From: Telopea speciosissima
Lineage: Eukaryota; Streptophyta; Magnoliopsida; Proteales; Proteaceae
Length of the DNA: 64,000 nt
Assembly: GCF_018873765.1 (NCBI RefSeq)
Contig: NC_057921.1
Location: 66,639,557 to 66,703,556, forward strand
Direction: 5' to 3'
This document shows positions 50,901 to 60,841 of this stretch, in pieces (the stretch's first letter is position 1; each line of letters begins with the position of its first letter). A program made the translations under genes and the position numbers. The notes below the pieces were generated by a model, which worked only from the letters and a program-made list of their open reading frames with translations, had not been told where the DNA came from and searched no databases.

Positions 50901-53900
50901 CCTTTTCCCCCCTTTTGTGAAGCAATCCCCCCTTCTTGGATTCTACCGAGTGAACATTAAAAAAAAAGAAAGTGAAGGGGAGAGTGACAGACAGAAGAGG
51001 AGAAGCAAAACAAAAGAGCACAAACCTGGTCTCAAGCTCCCACTGTGAGTTGTCCACCTTCCGTCGAAGTTCCAGTGGATCGACTTTCCCTCCTTCCTCA
51101 CAACATTAGACGGTGCCATCACAGCCCTCACCTTTGCGAATTTCGAACACAGCTCAAACTCCCCCAAATTGATAAGTATTCCTTTTAAACTTCATTTTCA
51201 GTTGTGAAACCCCATGATCAAATTCCTATCGAAGAGACGTCGTTTGCTAATGCCCATCAAAAGATCGTGACGGTTGATAATGAGATGTGCTAGATCATCG
51301 CCCCATCAAAGCCGATGTTTGTGGATATTGATCGAGTGGTACTGATTCTCTCATTTTACAAAACTCGTCCACGAGTTTTTCTCAACACCGGGGAAATTGA
51401 TATAGATACACTACCTTGGACCGACCCAAACCTAATTGGGTATCCAGATGGAGATGAACCGGGTCCAATTTGAGTTTTTGGAGTCCAGTAGGATTTTAGG
51501 AATTTATGTTATTTGGGGATATAATGTCTTTTTTACTTTATTTTATTTCCTTAGATATTTGGTCTCCCAATTGTTCTTAGTTTCCTAGTTAGAGAGTTGG
51601 TCTTTATTTTTAGGAGTCTTTTATTTCTCTTTATATATGATGTAATTCCCCATCATTGGAGACATATTTGAAGAATGAATTGAGTTTGTGGTTTGAGTAG
51701 CCTGCAGGCTGTGTGCGAGTTTTCTTCCCTCATCCTTCCTCTTATGTGATTTCTTCTCTCTCTCTCCCCCTGGAACTCTGATTCTTCCCAGCTTCCCCTC
51801 TTTTCCTAACCGGTCCTCCACCATGCATTCATAAAATCATTTCCATAGTTGTCAAGGTGTCTCCTAGGCGTTGCTTAGGCGTCCAGGCGGATTCTTTGGG
51901 GTTTAGGCGACTGTCGGCTTAGTGGTATCAAACCAAGTTTGGCCCTTATTTATGCCAAATATCATTTAAGTAAATGTTTTCATTTAGTGAAGATATTATT
52001 CATAAATCAATAAATACCCCTCTATTTGAATCCAATAAAAATAGTTAAAAAATCAAATTCCAAAAGGATAAAAAGTCAACCCCCAATTCAAGAACAAAAA
52101 ATGGATTTTCGACAGTAAATGAAAATTTCAATTTCTAATGCTAAGGTTTTTCTCAAATCTAAAAATTCCATAAATCTTAATATGGTAAAACATTGCTAAA
52201 AACCAAAAGAGCGGTAAAATATTCATTTGTTGTGATATCTAAAACAAAATTTTTCATTCATAGCGATTTTGATAGCATTCGTGCACACCAAATAAGGTTT
52301 GACCGGAACATAATTCCTTCAATATAAATCAGATTTAAGCAATATTGGATTTGTTGGAAAGTTGGTTTGTGCTCTACTTAATACTAAAAGTCTCATGTAA
52401 AAATAAAATCATTTGACTAGTAACTTCTTAGAGGACAAGAACATTTCTCTAAATCGGGAGTGGTTTAATTACTTATAGATAAGATCATATTTTTTAAGAA
52501 CAATATAAACCAAGTGTGAGACTAGGTATACCATGACAATGACTAATTCAGTATAAACCAAATGTTTTGATTGTTTCAAACTTCCAATAGCTTGCTTCTT
52601 CAGTTATGGAGTCTTCAAGTTCTATGTTGATTTTTGATGGCTTGATGTGACTTAATATTGATTTTGATGACTTGATGTAGCTTAATGTTGATTTTTGATG
52701 GCTCAATATGGCTTAATGTTGATTTTTGATGACTTGATGTGTCTTAATGTTAAATTTTGATGATATAAGGTATATATTGTAGCATACTAAATAATGTTAG
52801 AAAAGAGGGGAAATAAAAAATAACACTTGGGCGCCTTGTCGCCTAAGCGTTTAGGCATCCCTCCACTGCCTTGGGTCGCCTTGCTGCCTTGACAACTATG
52901 ACCATTCTTGTTGTGGCCAAGTGAACCGGGGCCACTAGGTGACTTAGCTAGGCATTCTTATACTCTGTTGAATGGGCATTTATTAGTGTAGCACTTAGGT
53001 CCATCTTTAAAATAGGTAGGCTCTGAAGCACAAAGTGCAGTGCTAGTATCTTTGTATTTTCCATGCATTTTTGCTACGTCGTAGTGATGCAGGCACACAA
53101 AGGGATGTCATGGCTAAGAGGCTACAAGGGGTTTATACATTCCACCCCTTTGAAGGCTTGGCTTTGCCAGAAACGTGCTTGGACCTTGATTTTAGAGGGT
53201 TATGCTTGGTTAGAATGGATTTGGGGCTTTTATTTTATGTTTTCTTGTGTTAGTTTAGAGAGTCTTGAATTTACAATAGCTTGTTTCCAAATTTAGATGG
53301 ACAGTCATGGTAGCTAAGGATATTGAGATTTCTTGTTCTCTTTTTAAATACCGATGACTTAGCAGTGAAGGTCATCCTGTTCTGGTTAATTGAATGAAAT
53401 TGAGTTTGGAGTAAAACTTTTGTGGAAATCCCAGGGTCGTGGCCCGGATTTTTATAGTAATTCCCTGCTAATCCAAGTCTTCTTGCTTTGTTATGCGGCG
53501 GAAACGGGTCTACTCCTATTACCTTGCTGGTTATTTATGTGGCTACTGTTTTCTGTGCGGGAGGGTTGCTGTGGTTTGGGAGACTTTGTTAGAACTCAGC
53601 TGATACTCCATGGATCAGCTTGAGATTTTGGGGTTTGGCATCCAACACCAGGGCGACTCTCAACCTAGAGTCCCATCTTGAAACACCATCTCTGCTGTGA
53701 ATAGCAAGCTAGTTGGCAGACCTGCAACTTTCCATTCCCCCCAGGACTGGTTTGATGAACTCTAGTCTTTTTACTAGCTGTTGATTTGATCTGTAACTGA
53801 TAGCATTTAAGAGTGTCTCAGATTAGCCTTTTAGTTACAGATTTCATGTGATTTGGATGAACACAGAAGAAGTTCTATTGATTTGAACAGGGTACTGTCA

Positions 53901-55930
53901 TCTATGTGGAGGTTGAAGATAGAACTTTCACATTTACACTTGACTGATTATATGTTAATTCCTGAAAAGCTCTCCTATTCTGAAATATGTTCTGGTTTGC
54001 CTAGTGTTAAACTTAAACATTCCAGAAAAGTCCTCTGTAAATTTTTTTGGCATTTACACCTGGTGCTGGTTTGCATTGTCATATTTACAGTTTTGCCACT
54101 GGGATCATTATATGTTGGTTTTGCCGTAATCTCTTCTTTTTAAAATTTCTCTACTGTTCGAGTGGCCCTAGTTGATCAAATTAGCGTTTGCAAAACCCTA
54201 GGTTGCATCACATAGTCCAAGTTTGAATCAGGCTTTGGTGCTTGAAGTAGTCATTTATACAGAGGTGAAATTGATTAACTACATAAAATAAACTAACCTG
54301 TGTGATGACAATTTTAACTGTCACTCCGTAGAAATAGTTTTTACTTGTCTTGATTTGTTTATTGATAAAGCCTGATGCTTGACTAACAATACCATATTTT
54401 ATTATTCTATTTATGTATTTACTTCACTTTTTCTCTTTGTTTTTTTGGGTAATATAACATCATAAAAAACATTGAGTCCTGGCAATGCTTTCTTATGAAT
54501 GGCAAACTAATATTGATGCTGGTGAATCATCTTAATTGATATAAAGTATTGCATGGAAGAGTTGCAGGATTTGAAAGCCTCTGTTTTCACCTTTCGTTGA
54601 AGCTCACTAAGTCTCTGTGATAGGATTAATAGCACGCTTTATCTTTTCCATGTTGAGGGTAGTTCTGCAAACTGGCCATTGAAAAGAACAAGGCCAAATA
54701 TCCGTAGTGTAGCTGGATTCCCTCCCCCTCTAGTTGTTTTGATGGCTACCAGTTGATTTTTTTATTTCAGATTATGAGAAAATTTCACAGCTCAACAACT
54801 ACTGATTTGCATTTTGTATGGGTCAGGTAATTGTCTGCAACTGGATGATCAAATATGTTTACTAGGTAAAAAGAAAAAGAGGATCACTGGCTTTCAGGTA
54901 GCCATCCCTCCCTTTTTTCACATTTCCCCTTCTCTTGTTTTTGCCTTACTGTCTTGTTTGTTTAGGCATCTTAGCAAGCATGTAATTTTGTGGTGCTTTT
55001 TTGGCTTTTTAGTTCTCCCCAAGTGATCCTAGCAAAGTAATTGTCACCTCTGCCGATTCACATGTCCGAATTCTTGATGGAGTTGATGTCGTCTGCAAAT
55101 TCAGGGGTAAACATTCAGTCCCATTTTCTTGTAGAATTTATCGAGTTACCATATAATTTTTTTTTTGGGGGGATCCTTAACTATATCCTGCAATGCTGGT
55201 CCAAGTTGCAGCCTGCAATTGAATTTTCAAGCTACTTTTTTCTTTTACTTTGTCATAATTCAGTCATTTGTAGCTTGAATATAAAGTATTTTCGCATTTC
55301 CAATTTACAGGCCTTTGGAATGCAGGGAGTCAGATGCCTGCATCTTTTACTGCAGATGGGAAGCATGTAATCTCTTTAAGTGAGGATTCTAATGTGTATG
55401 TCTGGAATTACAATACCCAAGATGGACCTGTGCCCTCCCAGGCGAAAAGCATTTCGTCTTGCGAGCGCTTCTTCTCTGACAATGCATCAATCGCTGTACC
55501 TTGGTGTGGCTTGAGATGTGGGCCTGCCGTTAGTTCCACTGTATCTGACACTCGTCCATCCCCTAAAAAAATTGGGGATCCACCAGCTAGTGAGACAGCA
55601 AATGGATGGATGCATTGCCAGTTGGACAAGAATTTGCAAAATGTCTTGCCAAGAATTTCTGACGCTTCTTCACCTGATTGTTTCTCTCTGAGCCATGGAT
55701 TCTTCTTGGAGGCTTTGCCAAAGGGCTCTGCTACATGGCCCGAGGAGAAGCTTCCTGCATCAGGCTTACTGTCTGTGTCAGCAACAGTGCGTAAATCCCA
55801 GTACAAGTTTCTAAAGACTTCCTGCCAGAACTTGCTCAGTTCTCATGCATGGAGTTTGGTTATTGTAACAGCAGGTTGGGATGGACGTATCCGATCATTC
55901 CTCAATTATGGATTGCCGGTTCGTATTTGA
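47902..55930 (+). CDS. WD40 repeat protein, WDR44-like plant group, 752 aa, seven exons
   Basis: Exons: 47902-49074, 49157-49247, 49432-49589, 49684-49735, 54827-54897, 55013-55106 and 55311-55930. All junctions are GT-AG, the phases agree, and the total is 2259 nt with the stop. The start ATG at 47902 opens [15 protein letters not shown]. The first 270 residues are Ser/acidic-rich with a conserved block [18 protein letters not shown] and a basic region near 210-260. About seven WD repeats follow: from [14 protein letters not shown] (271) ending in [20 protein letters not shown] with [18 protein letters not shown] with GKVRIWEI; one with [15 protein letters not shown] with [17 protein letters not shown] with VYVWNY; and a last one with [14 protein letters not shown]. 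This arrangement is known from plant transducin/WD40 proteins similar to animal WDR44, thought to be scaffolds; the partner is unknown. Intron 4 (5.1 kb) contains two transposons, yet the reading frame is intact. Confidence 0.95.
50190..51823 (+). mobile_element. TRIM-like miniature LTR retrotransposon with 5-bp TSD
   Basis: Two direct LTRs, 50190-50604 (415 bp) and 51398-51823 (426 bp), start TGAT(G/A)TAGATAC and end CCTCCACCA. They differ by roughly one base in twenty by eye. The perfect TSD tgcat lies at 50185-50189 and 51824-51828. Six bases after the left LTR is tggtgtcagagcc (50610-50622), a primer-binding site for initiator Met-tRNA with one difference from the usual plant tggtatcagagcc. 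The 793-bp interior encodes no gag or pol. The element is 1634 bp, within the size range of TRIM elements, and needs another element's enzymes to move. Confidence 0.93.
51844..52900. mobile_element. About 1.06 kb non-autonomous TIR element
   Basis: The ends are catagttgtcaagg and ccttgacaactatg, perfect inverted 14-mers. Subterminal repeats of cctaggcg/cttaggcg type lie at the left, with cgccttg and cgcctaagcg on the right. The interior is AT-rich and holds four degenerate copies of a unit of about 37 bp (52623-52762). No transposase frame is visible. No TSD could be fixed, so the superfamily is open. It begins 16 bp right of the TRIM-like element's TSD. Confidence 0.7.
52623..52762. repeat. 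Degenerate tandem repeat, about 37-bp unit, four copies
   Basis: The unit contains ttgatttttgatggcttgat followed by gtg.cttaatg and repeats about four times with substitutions. It lies inside the TIR element. Confidence 0.8.
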
Positions 55931-58640
55931 AACAGTATAGCCTCAGGATGGCTTTTGGAGAGTCTCACTGGGGTCATTTCAACATATGTTGCTGTCCCTT
56001 TTCCTGATATTGGATCCTGCAGATATTCCGATTGCTCAGCCCAAGAAAGAAGTGATATGTTTTGCTTATGCCTGCCTCGTCAAGTTGTGATATGGTGTTT
56101 GGTGAGTGGGCTGAAGACTAAATTTTCTTGGCCTCAGCAGGTTCCTTGTGCAGTGTAAAGATGTTTTGAGAAACTAGGGTTCTCTGTTTGGGCCCTTACA
56201 TATATGTTATACCATACCCTTATTACGTATCCGTGGTTGTAGTCAGGGCCTGGTGACAAGAAGAGGCCAGGTTTTTTTCTTCTGGGTTGGAAATCCAGTT
56301 TATTATACGATTCTTTTATTTGTTTGTTGGAGGTGGTGGCTACCTGAAGGAAATGGAGGGAGGGCCAATGTGGAAGGGCATTCGAGATAATCTCTGTGCA
56401 TGATTAATTACCATTCGGGCCCGTGGAGTATTGGAGAGTGCTGATCATTGATGCGACATATAGTTGAGGACATGCACCTTTCATGATAATGTTCTCTGGT
56501 CTGAATGGTTCTTCAAAATTTGGAATTACTCCTTTTGGATCAGTCTCATGGTGGTAGCAGTAGCACACCCGAGTGGCCTAGTGGGGTCTCCATAGAAAAA
56601 GTGAATGGAGTTCTGATGGTCAGTGTGGGTCGCCTTGTCTGGATTACATAGATAATCAAACTCTGGGAAACCCATTCCAAAGTAGTTCTCTTGTACAGTG
56701 CTGCCTGTTGCTCTTAGTCTGAGTGGTCCAGCGGACCCACCATTGGCTCAACCTGAAAGGCCGCCCTACACTGCACTGGTAGTTCCCATTCTCTCTCTCT
56801 CTCTCTCTCTAATCAAGCTCACTTGTAGTTCATTTTGTTCTTTTTTATTTCTTCTCTTCCCTTTTATTGGATGGTATTTGAGTACAAGTGTCCATCGCTT
56901 GATGGCATGATTTAATACATACAACCTTACCCAAAAAAGAAAAAGATCTAGTAATTATATATTTATATGTACGTTGCTGTAATTTGACTTGTGAAAGAAA
57001 ATTCTCCACAAACTCTGGAAAAGATGTTTGAATGATCCTCCACGATGTGTGGTCTTCTAACAATATACAGGTTTGCAACTTCATGTTGATTGTTGCATTT
57101 TTGTACCCAGTATGATACAAGTATGATTGGGATTTCGTTTTAGGATGGTGCCATTGATTTGTGTGTCCATTAGCCTCATTTTTGTTACATGAAAGAATTT
57201 ATGATATGGAAACTTGTTGGGTGTGTGTTTGTATATTTTCTTCTAGTTGCAGACACAGAAGATCCTTCTTTTCATTCGTGCTTGTGGAAGTCTCAACTCT
57301 ATCTAAGCTATGCATGTCTTTTTCTTACTTCTCCTAGAGCCATTTTAGGTCTACCCATTCTTTTTAATTTGAATCATATTTAGTCCACACCTAACCAGAG
57401 CATTCAAAAGTACCTGATGCACATTTCCATACTATCTTAAATGATTTTTTTTCAAATTAATGTGTATCTATTTATGAATTAACTTCAATTTGTCCATTTC
57501 TTCTTTTATTTTTCTAGCTTCTCAACATCCTCATTCATCTCCAAGTATTTGCTATATTCCCTTGTATTTTCAGTCATTTTCTTTACAGAGAAACTATCAT
57601 TTTTCACTTATTTTTTTAAACTTGTTTTTGGCCAACAGTGTTTGGCTGGAACTTGACTGTGAGAGCAAGGGGCCTTTGGGTTCACCGATTCACGAAGTCC
57701 TACCCAATCTGCCATATGGTAGCTAGGTATTTGTGCGAAAATCTAGAGAAACTCTATAGACCTGCTGCACTACAAAAACTTTTTCCATAAAAGAAAGGAG
57801 AAAAGTTTTTTCTTGTGTGTTGATTTCCATACGAGGACACTCTGTTTTTATGATAAATGGTAGAATGGTATAGGGCATGATGATGCGGATTGGCATTAGG
57901 GTCTCGTTTTACAGAATCTTCGTTTTTTAACTAATCACGCAAGGAATCGTTGGTTTTTTTGGAATCCCTTCACCCAAAAGATAGGTGAAAATATGATTGA
58001 CCATTCTAGTTGTTGTGGCTATTGTTTCGAATTGGTTTATTATATTGTTTTCTTTGTTCGAAACTTGCTCTTTGGGCTCCCTTTGGCGTTGGTTGCAAAG
58101 GAAATCAAAGGGATGGGAAGTGAAATCTCTTAAAACTTCCATGTGGTTGTATCATTAAGTCCATTCATTTCATATTTGACCATTAAATTTTATTTTATTT
58201 TGCATTCAAATCTCTTGGGTTTGACTGTTTGAGAAGTAAAATAAAAATTACATCTAAAAAAATCATTATTAAATATGGTAACAAATTTAAATGGATTATA
58301 CAATCATGTTAAGTAATAATTACAACAACAGTTTCTTTTTGTTAGGTTTGAAATTTATATGGTTATATCAAAATGAATACAATGTATTGGAACGGGTATC
58401 AGTTAACTAGAAAACCGATATGGTATCAGATTGGTATTGGCAAGGATTTAACATAGGTATCAGATCAGTATTGGGATGGATTTAACATATTGGACAAATT
58501 TACCAATGATTCTCCTTTAAAAATGGGTTTCTTAGTATTTTACATTTTTACCCATTGTCTGTAGTGTATCACTGATTCGGTATTGGCACAGTATTTGTCC
58601 TTGTACGAATGCATAGAAAATACACAAGTTTTGCTATGGT
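55931..58640. other. WD40 gene 3' UTR and spacer
   Basis: The 3' UTR of the WD40 gene probably covers the first several hundred bases. A TC microsatellite lies at about 56790-56811, and a GGTATCGG-family fragment at 58370-58620. No gene was recognised; the open frames at 57189-57726 lack motifs. Confidence 0.45.
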
Positions 58641-58654
58641 CACTGTAGCCTTCA

Positions 58655-58830
58655 TAATAAAGCTGATCTGGAGGGTCCAGCCCAGCAAAAACAGGGGGTA
58701 TAGTCATTTTACAGTGGTCTCACTTGGGTTTCACTCCCACCTGTGAAATGATCAAAACCCCCTTTGTTTTGCTGGGCTAGACGGTTAGACCCTCCAGCTT
58801 CCGTCTCTGCCACGGCTGGAGGAGAGCCAA
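58655..58830. mobile_element. MITE of family F, left end truncated
   Basis: The left arm carries ggagggtccagcccagcaaa then aacagggggta and tcattttacag. The right arm carries cctgtgaaatgatcaaaacc, then gttttgctgggctag and gaccctccagc, and runs on through ctgccacggctggaggagag. The same right end terminates the nested element at 59866-60374. Confidence 0.7.
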
Positions 58831-59072
58831 ATTGGATCACCATCACCTACCTGTATGTGTAAGATTTATGTACAGGCACAGGTAGGTGATAACATGTGTT
58901 CCATTCCATGTGCATGCAAAAAAGAGTATTTTGAAAACCCAAAAAAGGGACAAAGGATACAAGTCATCATTTAATCGTCATGAAATAATAATGTACCCCG
59001 TTAAGTTACATAGGGGATTGGAAGAAAAAAAAAAAATTAGTAACTGATTGGCTGTTGTAATCATGGTTATAA

Positions 59073-59306
59073 GCAAACAATTGTTAGCTCAATTGGTTGG
59101 TGGCATTGCAAGTTGGTGCATGTCCCCCAGGAGGTCAAGGGATCGATTCTCCTGGATTGCATATTGTGCCAAAAAAAGGCACATTTCTCTCCCTCCCCCC
59201 CCTAGTTGTCGATTGTGGGCTTGTCTTAGCCTTCCCCTTAGCTTGTAGTTAGCCTATGGGCCCTTGAGTAGGATAGTCCAAAAAAAAATAAAAATAAAAA
59301 TAAAAA
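59073..59306 (+). mobile_element. tRNA-derived SINE with 13-bp TSD
   Basis: The head has an A-box-like stretch ttagctcaattggttgg (about 59084) and a B-box-like stretch ggtcaagggatcgattctc (59132). It is followed by a non-coding body and a tail of aaaaataaaaataaaaa type. Both sides carry atcatggttataa (59060-59072 and 59307-59319), a perfect 13-bp duplication. The element is 234 bp. The family name is not known to me; the head suggests a tRNA-derived SINE. The right TSD copy is also the start of the GGTATCGG repeat at 59310. Confidence 0.9.
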
Positions 59307-59535
59307 ATCATGGTTATAATATCGGTGCCAAGATCCATATCGGTCTCCATCGGTACCCATATGGATACAAATAAAAAATTAGTCATATCTTATCGTGTCC
59401 GTATTAGATGGTTTTACTTTCAACTTCAATTAAAAAATTTTATTATTTTGAATAAATTTATCCTTAATAAGAACCGTTTCATCGAATACAGGACGTCCAA
59501 GGATACGGAACCATCTCATACCGATATTTAATTCA
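59307..59535. repeat. Dispersed GGTATCGG-type repeat, copy 3
   Basis: Starts catggttataatatcgg and carries atatcggtctccatcggtac; the right part reads aagaaccgtttcatcgaata. The latter also appears in the 46640-46850 copy as gaactgtttcaccaataca. Confidence 0.5.
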
Positions 59536-59589
59536 GTAGCTTGTAATGTCCCTCCATTAAGATTTTTGTGATGTTAGTATTTAAACTAT

Positions 59590-59738
59590 GGAAAAGAACG
59601 ACACCTGGTCGTACGTTTGGGTGTGTACCTATGTTGAGACGCAATCAGACGCAAAATGATCGGCACACCCTTGCCTTTTCATGGGGTCAGGATGATCATT
59701 TTGCGCCGAGAAGCACGACCGGGTAGCGTTCCTTCTCC
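59590..59738. mobile_element. MITE of family D with 10-bp TSD (9 of 10 matching)
   Basis: The left end is ggaaaagaacgacacctggt then cgtacg. The right end, reverse-complemented, is ggagaaggaacgctacccgg then tcgtgc. Inner arms share gcaaaatgatc. The flanks tttaaactat (59580-59589) and tttaaaatat (59739-59748) match a Mutator-type 9-10-bp duplication with one change. Confidence 0.8.
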
Positions 59739-59925
59739 TTTAAAATATAAACAAAGATACAAAATCCTCATGCTCATACGGATATTTATTTCAAGGGTGT
59801 TTTTGATATTTTGATTCCTTAATAGAACGATTGGGTGCCAAAGCATCCAAGCCCTTGGACCTGACTCTCCTTTAGCTGTGGCGGGAGCTGGGGGATCCAG
59901 CCCAACAAAAACAGGGGGTGTTTGG

Positions 59926-60111
59926 GGGAAAATTATCATCTCCATTTATCTGCCCCTCCATTTCCTCCATTTCATCTAATAGGGGGAGACTGGACCCCAC
60001 CCGGGCAATGTGTTAGGGCAGGGGGTAGGGTGGTCATTTTTGCCCCCCTATGAGATGAAATGGAGGAAATGGAGGGATAGATAAATGGAGACGATAAAGA
60101 TTCGATGTTTG
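59926..60111. mobile_element. MITE of family C, copy 3
   Basis: The left arm carries aattatcatctccatttatc then tccatttcctccatttcatc. The right arm carries gatgaaatggaggaaatgga then gataaatggagacgataaa. The centre holds the shared core in inverse orientation (cccacccgggcaatgtgtta, then gggtagggtggtcatt). Confidence 0.85.
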
Positions 60112-60262
60112 GGGATCTTTATCACCTCCAGTTTCCTGTCCAGCTCAATTCCTCTGAAAGGGGGGCTGGAATGACCACCCTACCCTTGCCCAAACACTCT
60201 GCTCGGGTGGGATCCACCTCCCCCTATTAGAGGAACTGGGGACCTGGGCTGGGTAGGGAACT
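60112..60262. mobile_element. MITE of family C, copy 4
   Basis: Starts ggggatctttatcacctcc and carries tcaattcctctgaaagg; the right arm has cccctattagaggaactgg. The core is gaccaccctacccttgccc, then aaacactctgctcgggtggg. It abuts copy 3 directly, repeating the paired arrangement of 36211-36616. Confidence 0.75.
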
Positions 60263-60680
60263 AGAGGAGACATTTTCTGGTGTTTGGTCAGTTCATAGGA
60301 GAGCCCGCCTGTGAAATGACCCAACACCCCTATTTTTGCTGAGATGGATCCTCGCCACGGTCGAAGGAGAGCCGAATATAAGGCGTGCAAGCAATAATTG
60401 GATGCACTCTTAGAGGACTTATTAAATCATTTATTTATTGGATTAAAAGGGCTTTTGAATTTATAAGAAGACTCAGGAAGGACCGAAGGAAGGAAGGAAG
60501 GAAGGAGAAGGAGAGAGAGAGAGAGGAAGGGCAGATGGTGGAGAAGGGTCGTTGGGCATCAGCTTTCTGAGGCCATAGATCTATTTGCCCAAATAACCAT
60601 TGGAGGTGAAAATAAAAAAATAAAAAAAAGATTCCAATTTTACGTAATTTCATGGACAACTTATGTGAACGCTTATATGG

Positions 60681-60687
60681 TTTATAA
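60681..60687 (+). promoter_or_regulatory. Possible TATA box of the MYB gene
   Basis: tttataa (within atatggtttataagg) lies 155 bp upstream of the MYB start codon, followed by a CT-rich then GA-rich leader typical of plant genes. This is position-based and unproven. Confidence 0.35.
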
Positions 60688-60841
60688 GGAGACATAAGGT
60701 TGTGGAATTGTTGTACTCAATATTTGAGCATCTCTCTCCCTCTCTGTTCGTCTGCTTCTCCTCTTCTCTCATTCTCATTAATTTGGACTAATTAAATAAG
60801 AATCCAGAGATCGATCGAGAAGAGACGAAAGAGAGAGAGAG

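Larger units (their letters stand above)
49736..54826 (+). other. 5.1 kb intron 4 of the WD40 gene
   Basis: The other introns of this gene are 82-204 bp. This one is enlarged by the TRIM-like element (50190-51823) and the inverted-repeat element (51844-52900). The remainder (52901-54826) is unique AT-rich sequence; its open frames (53063-54143) show no family motifs. The acceptor is ggtcag before 54827. Confidence 0.8.
59861..60374. mobile_element. MITE of family F split by two family C MITEs
   Basis: The left half (59861-59925) reads ctgactctcctttagctgtg, then gcgggagct and cccaacaaaaacagggggt. The right half (about 60296-60374) reads cctgtgaaatgacccaacac, then ttttgctgagatggatcctc and cgccacggtcgaaggagagc. 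Joined, the halves reproduce the layout of 58655-58830. The pieces between are the two MITEs at 59926-60262. Confidence 0.75.

Noticed and set aside
51835..52910. A target duplication around the 1.06 kb TIR element
   Set aside because: The flanks catttc and ccattc are too weak a match to claim.
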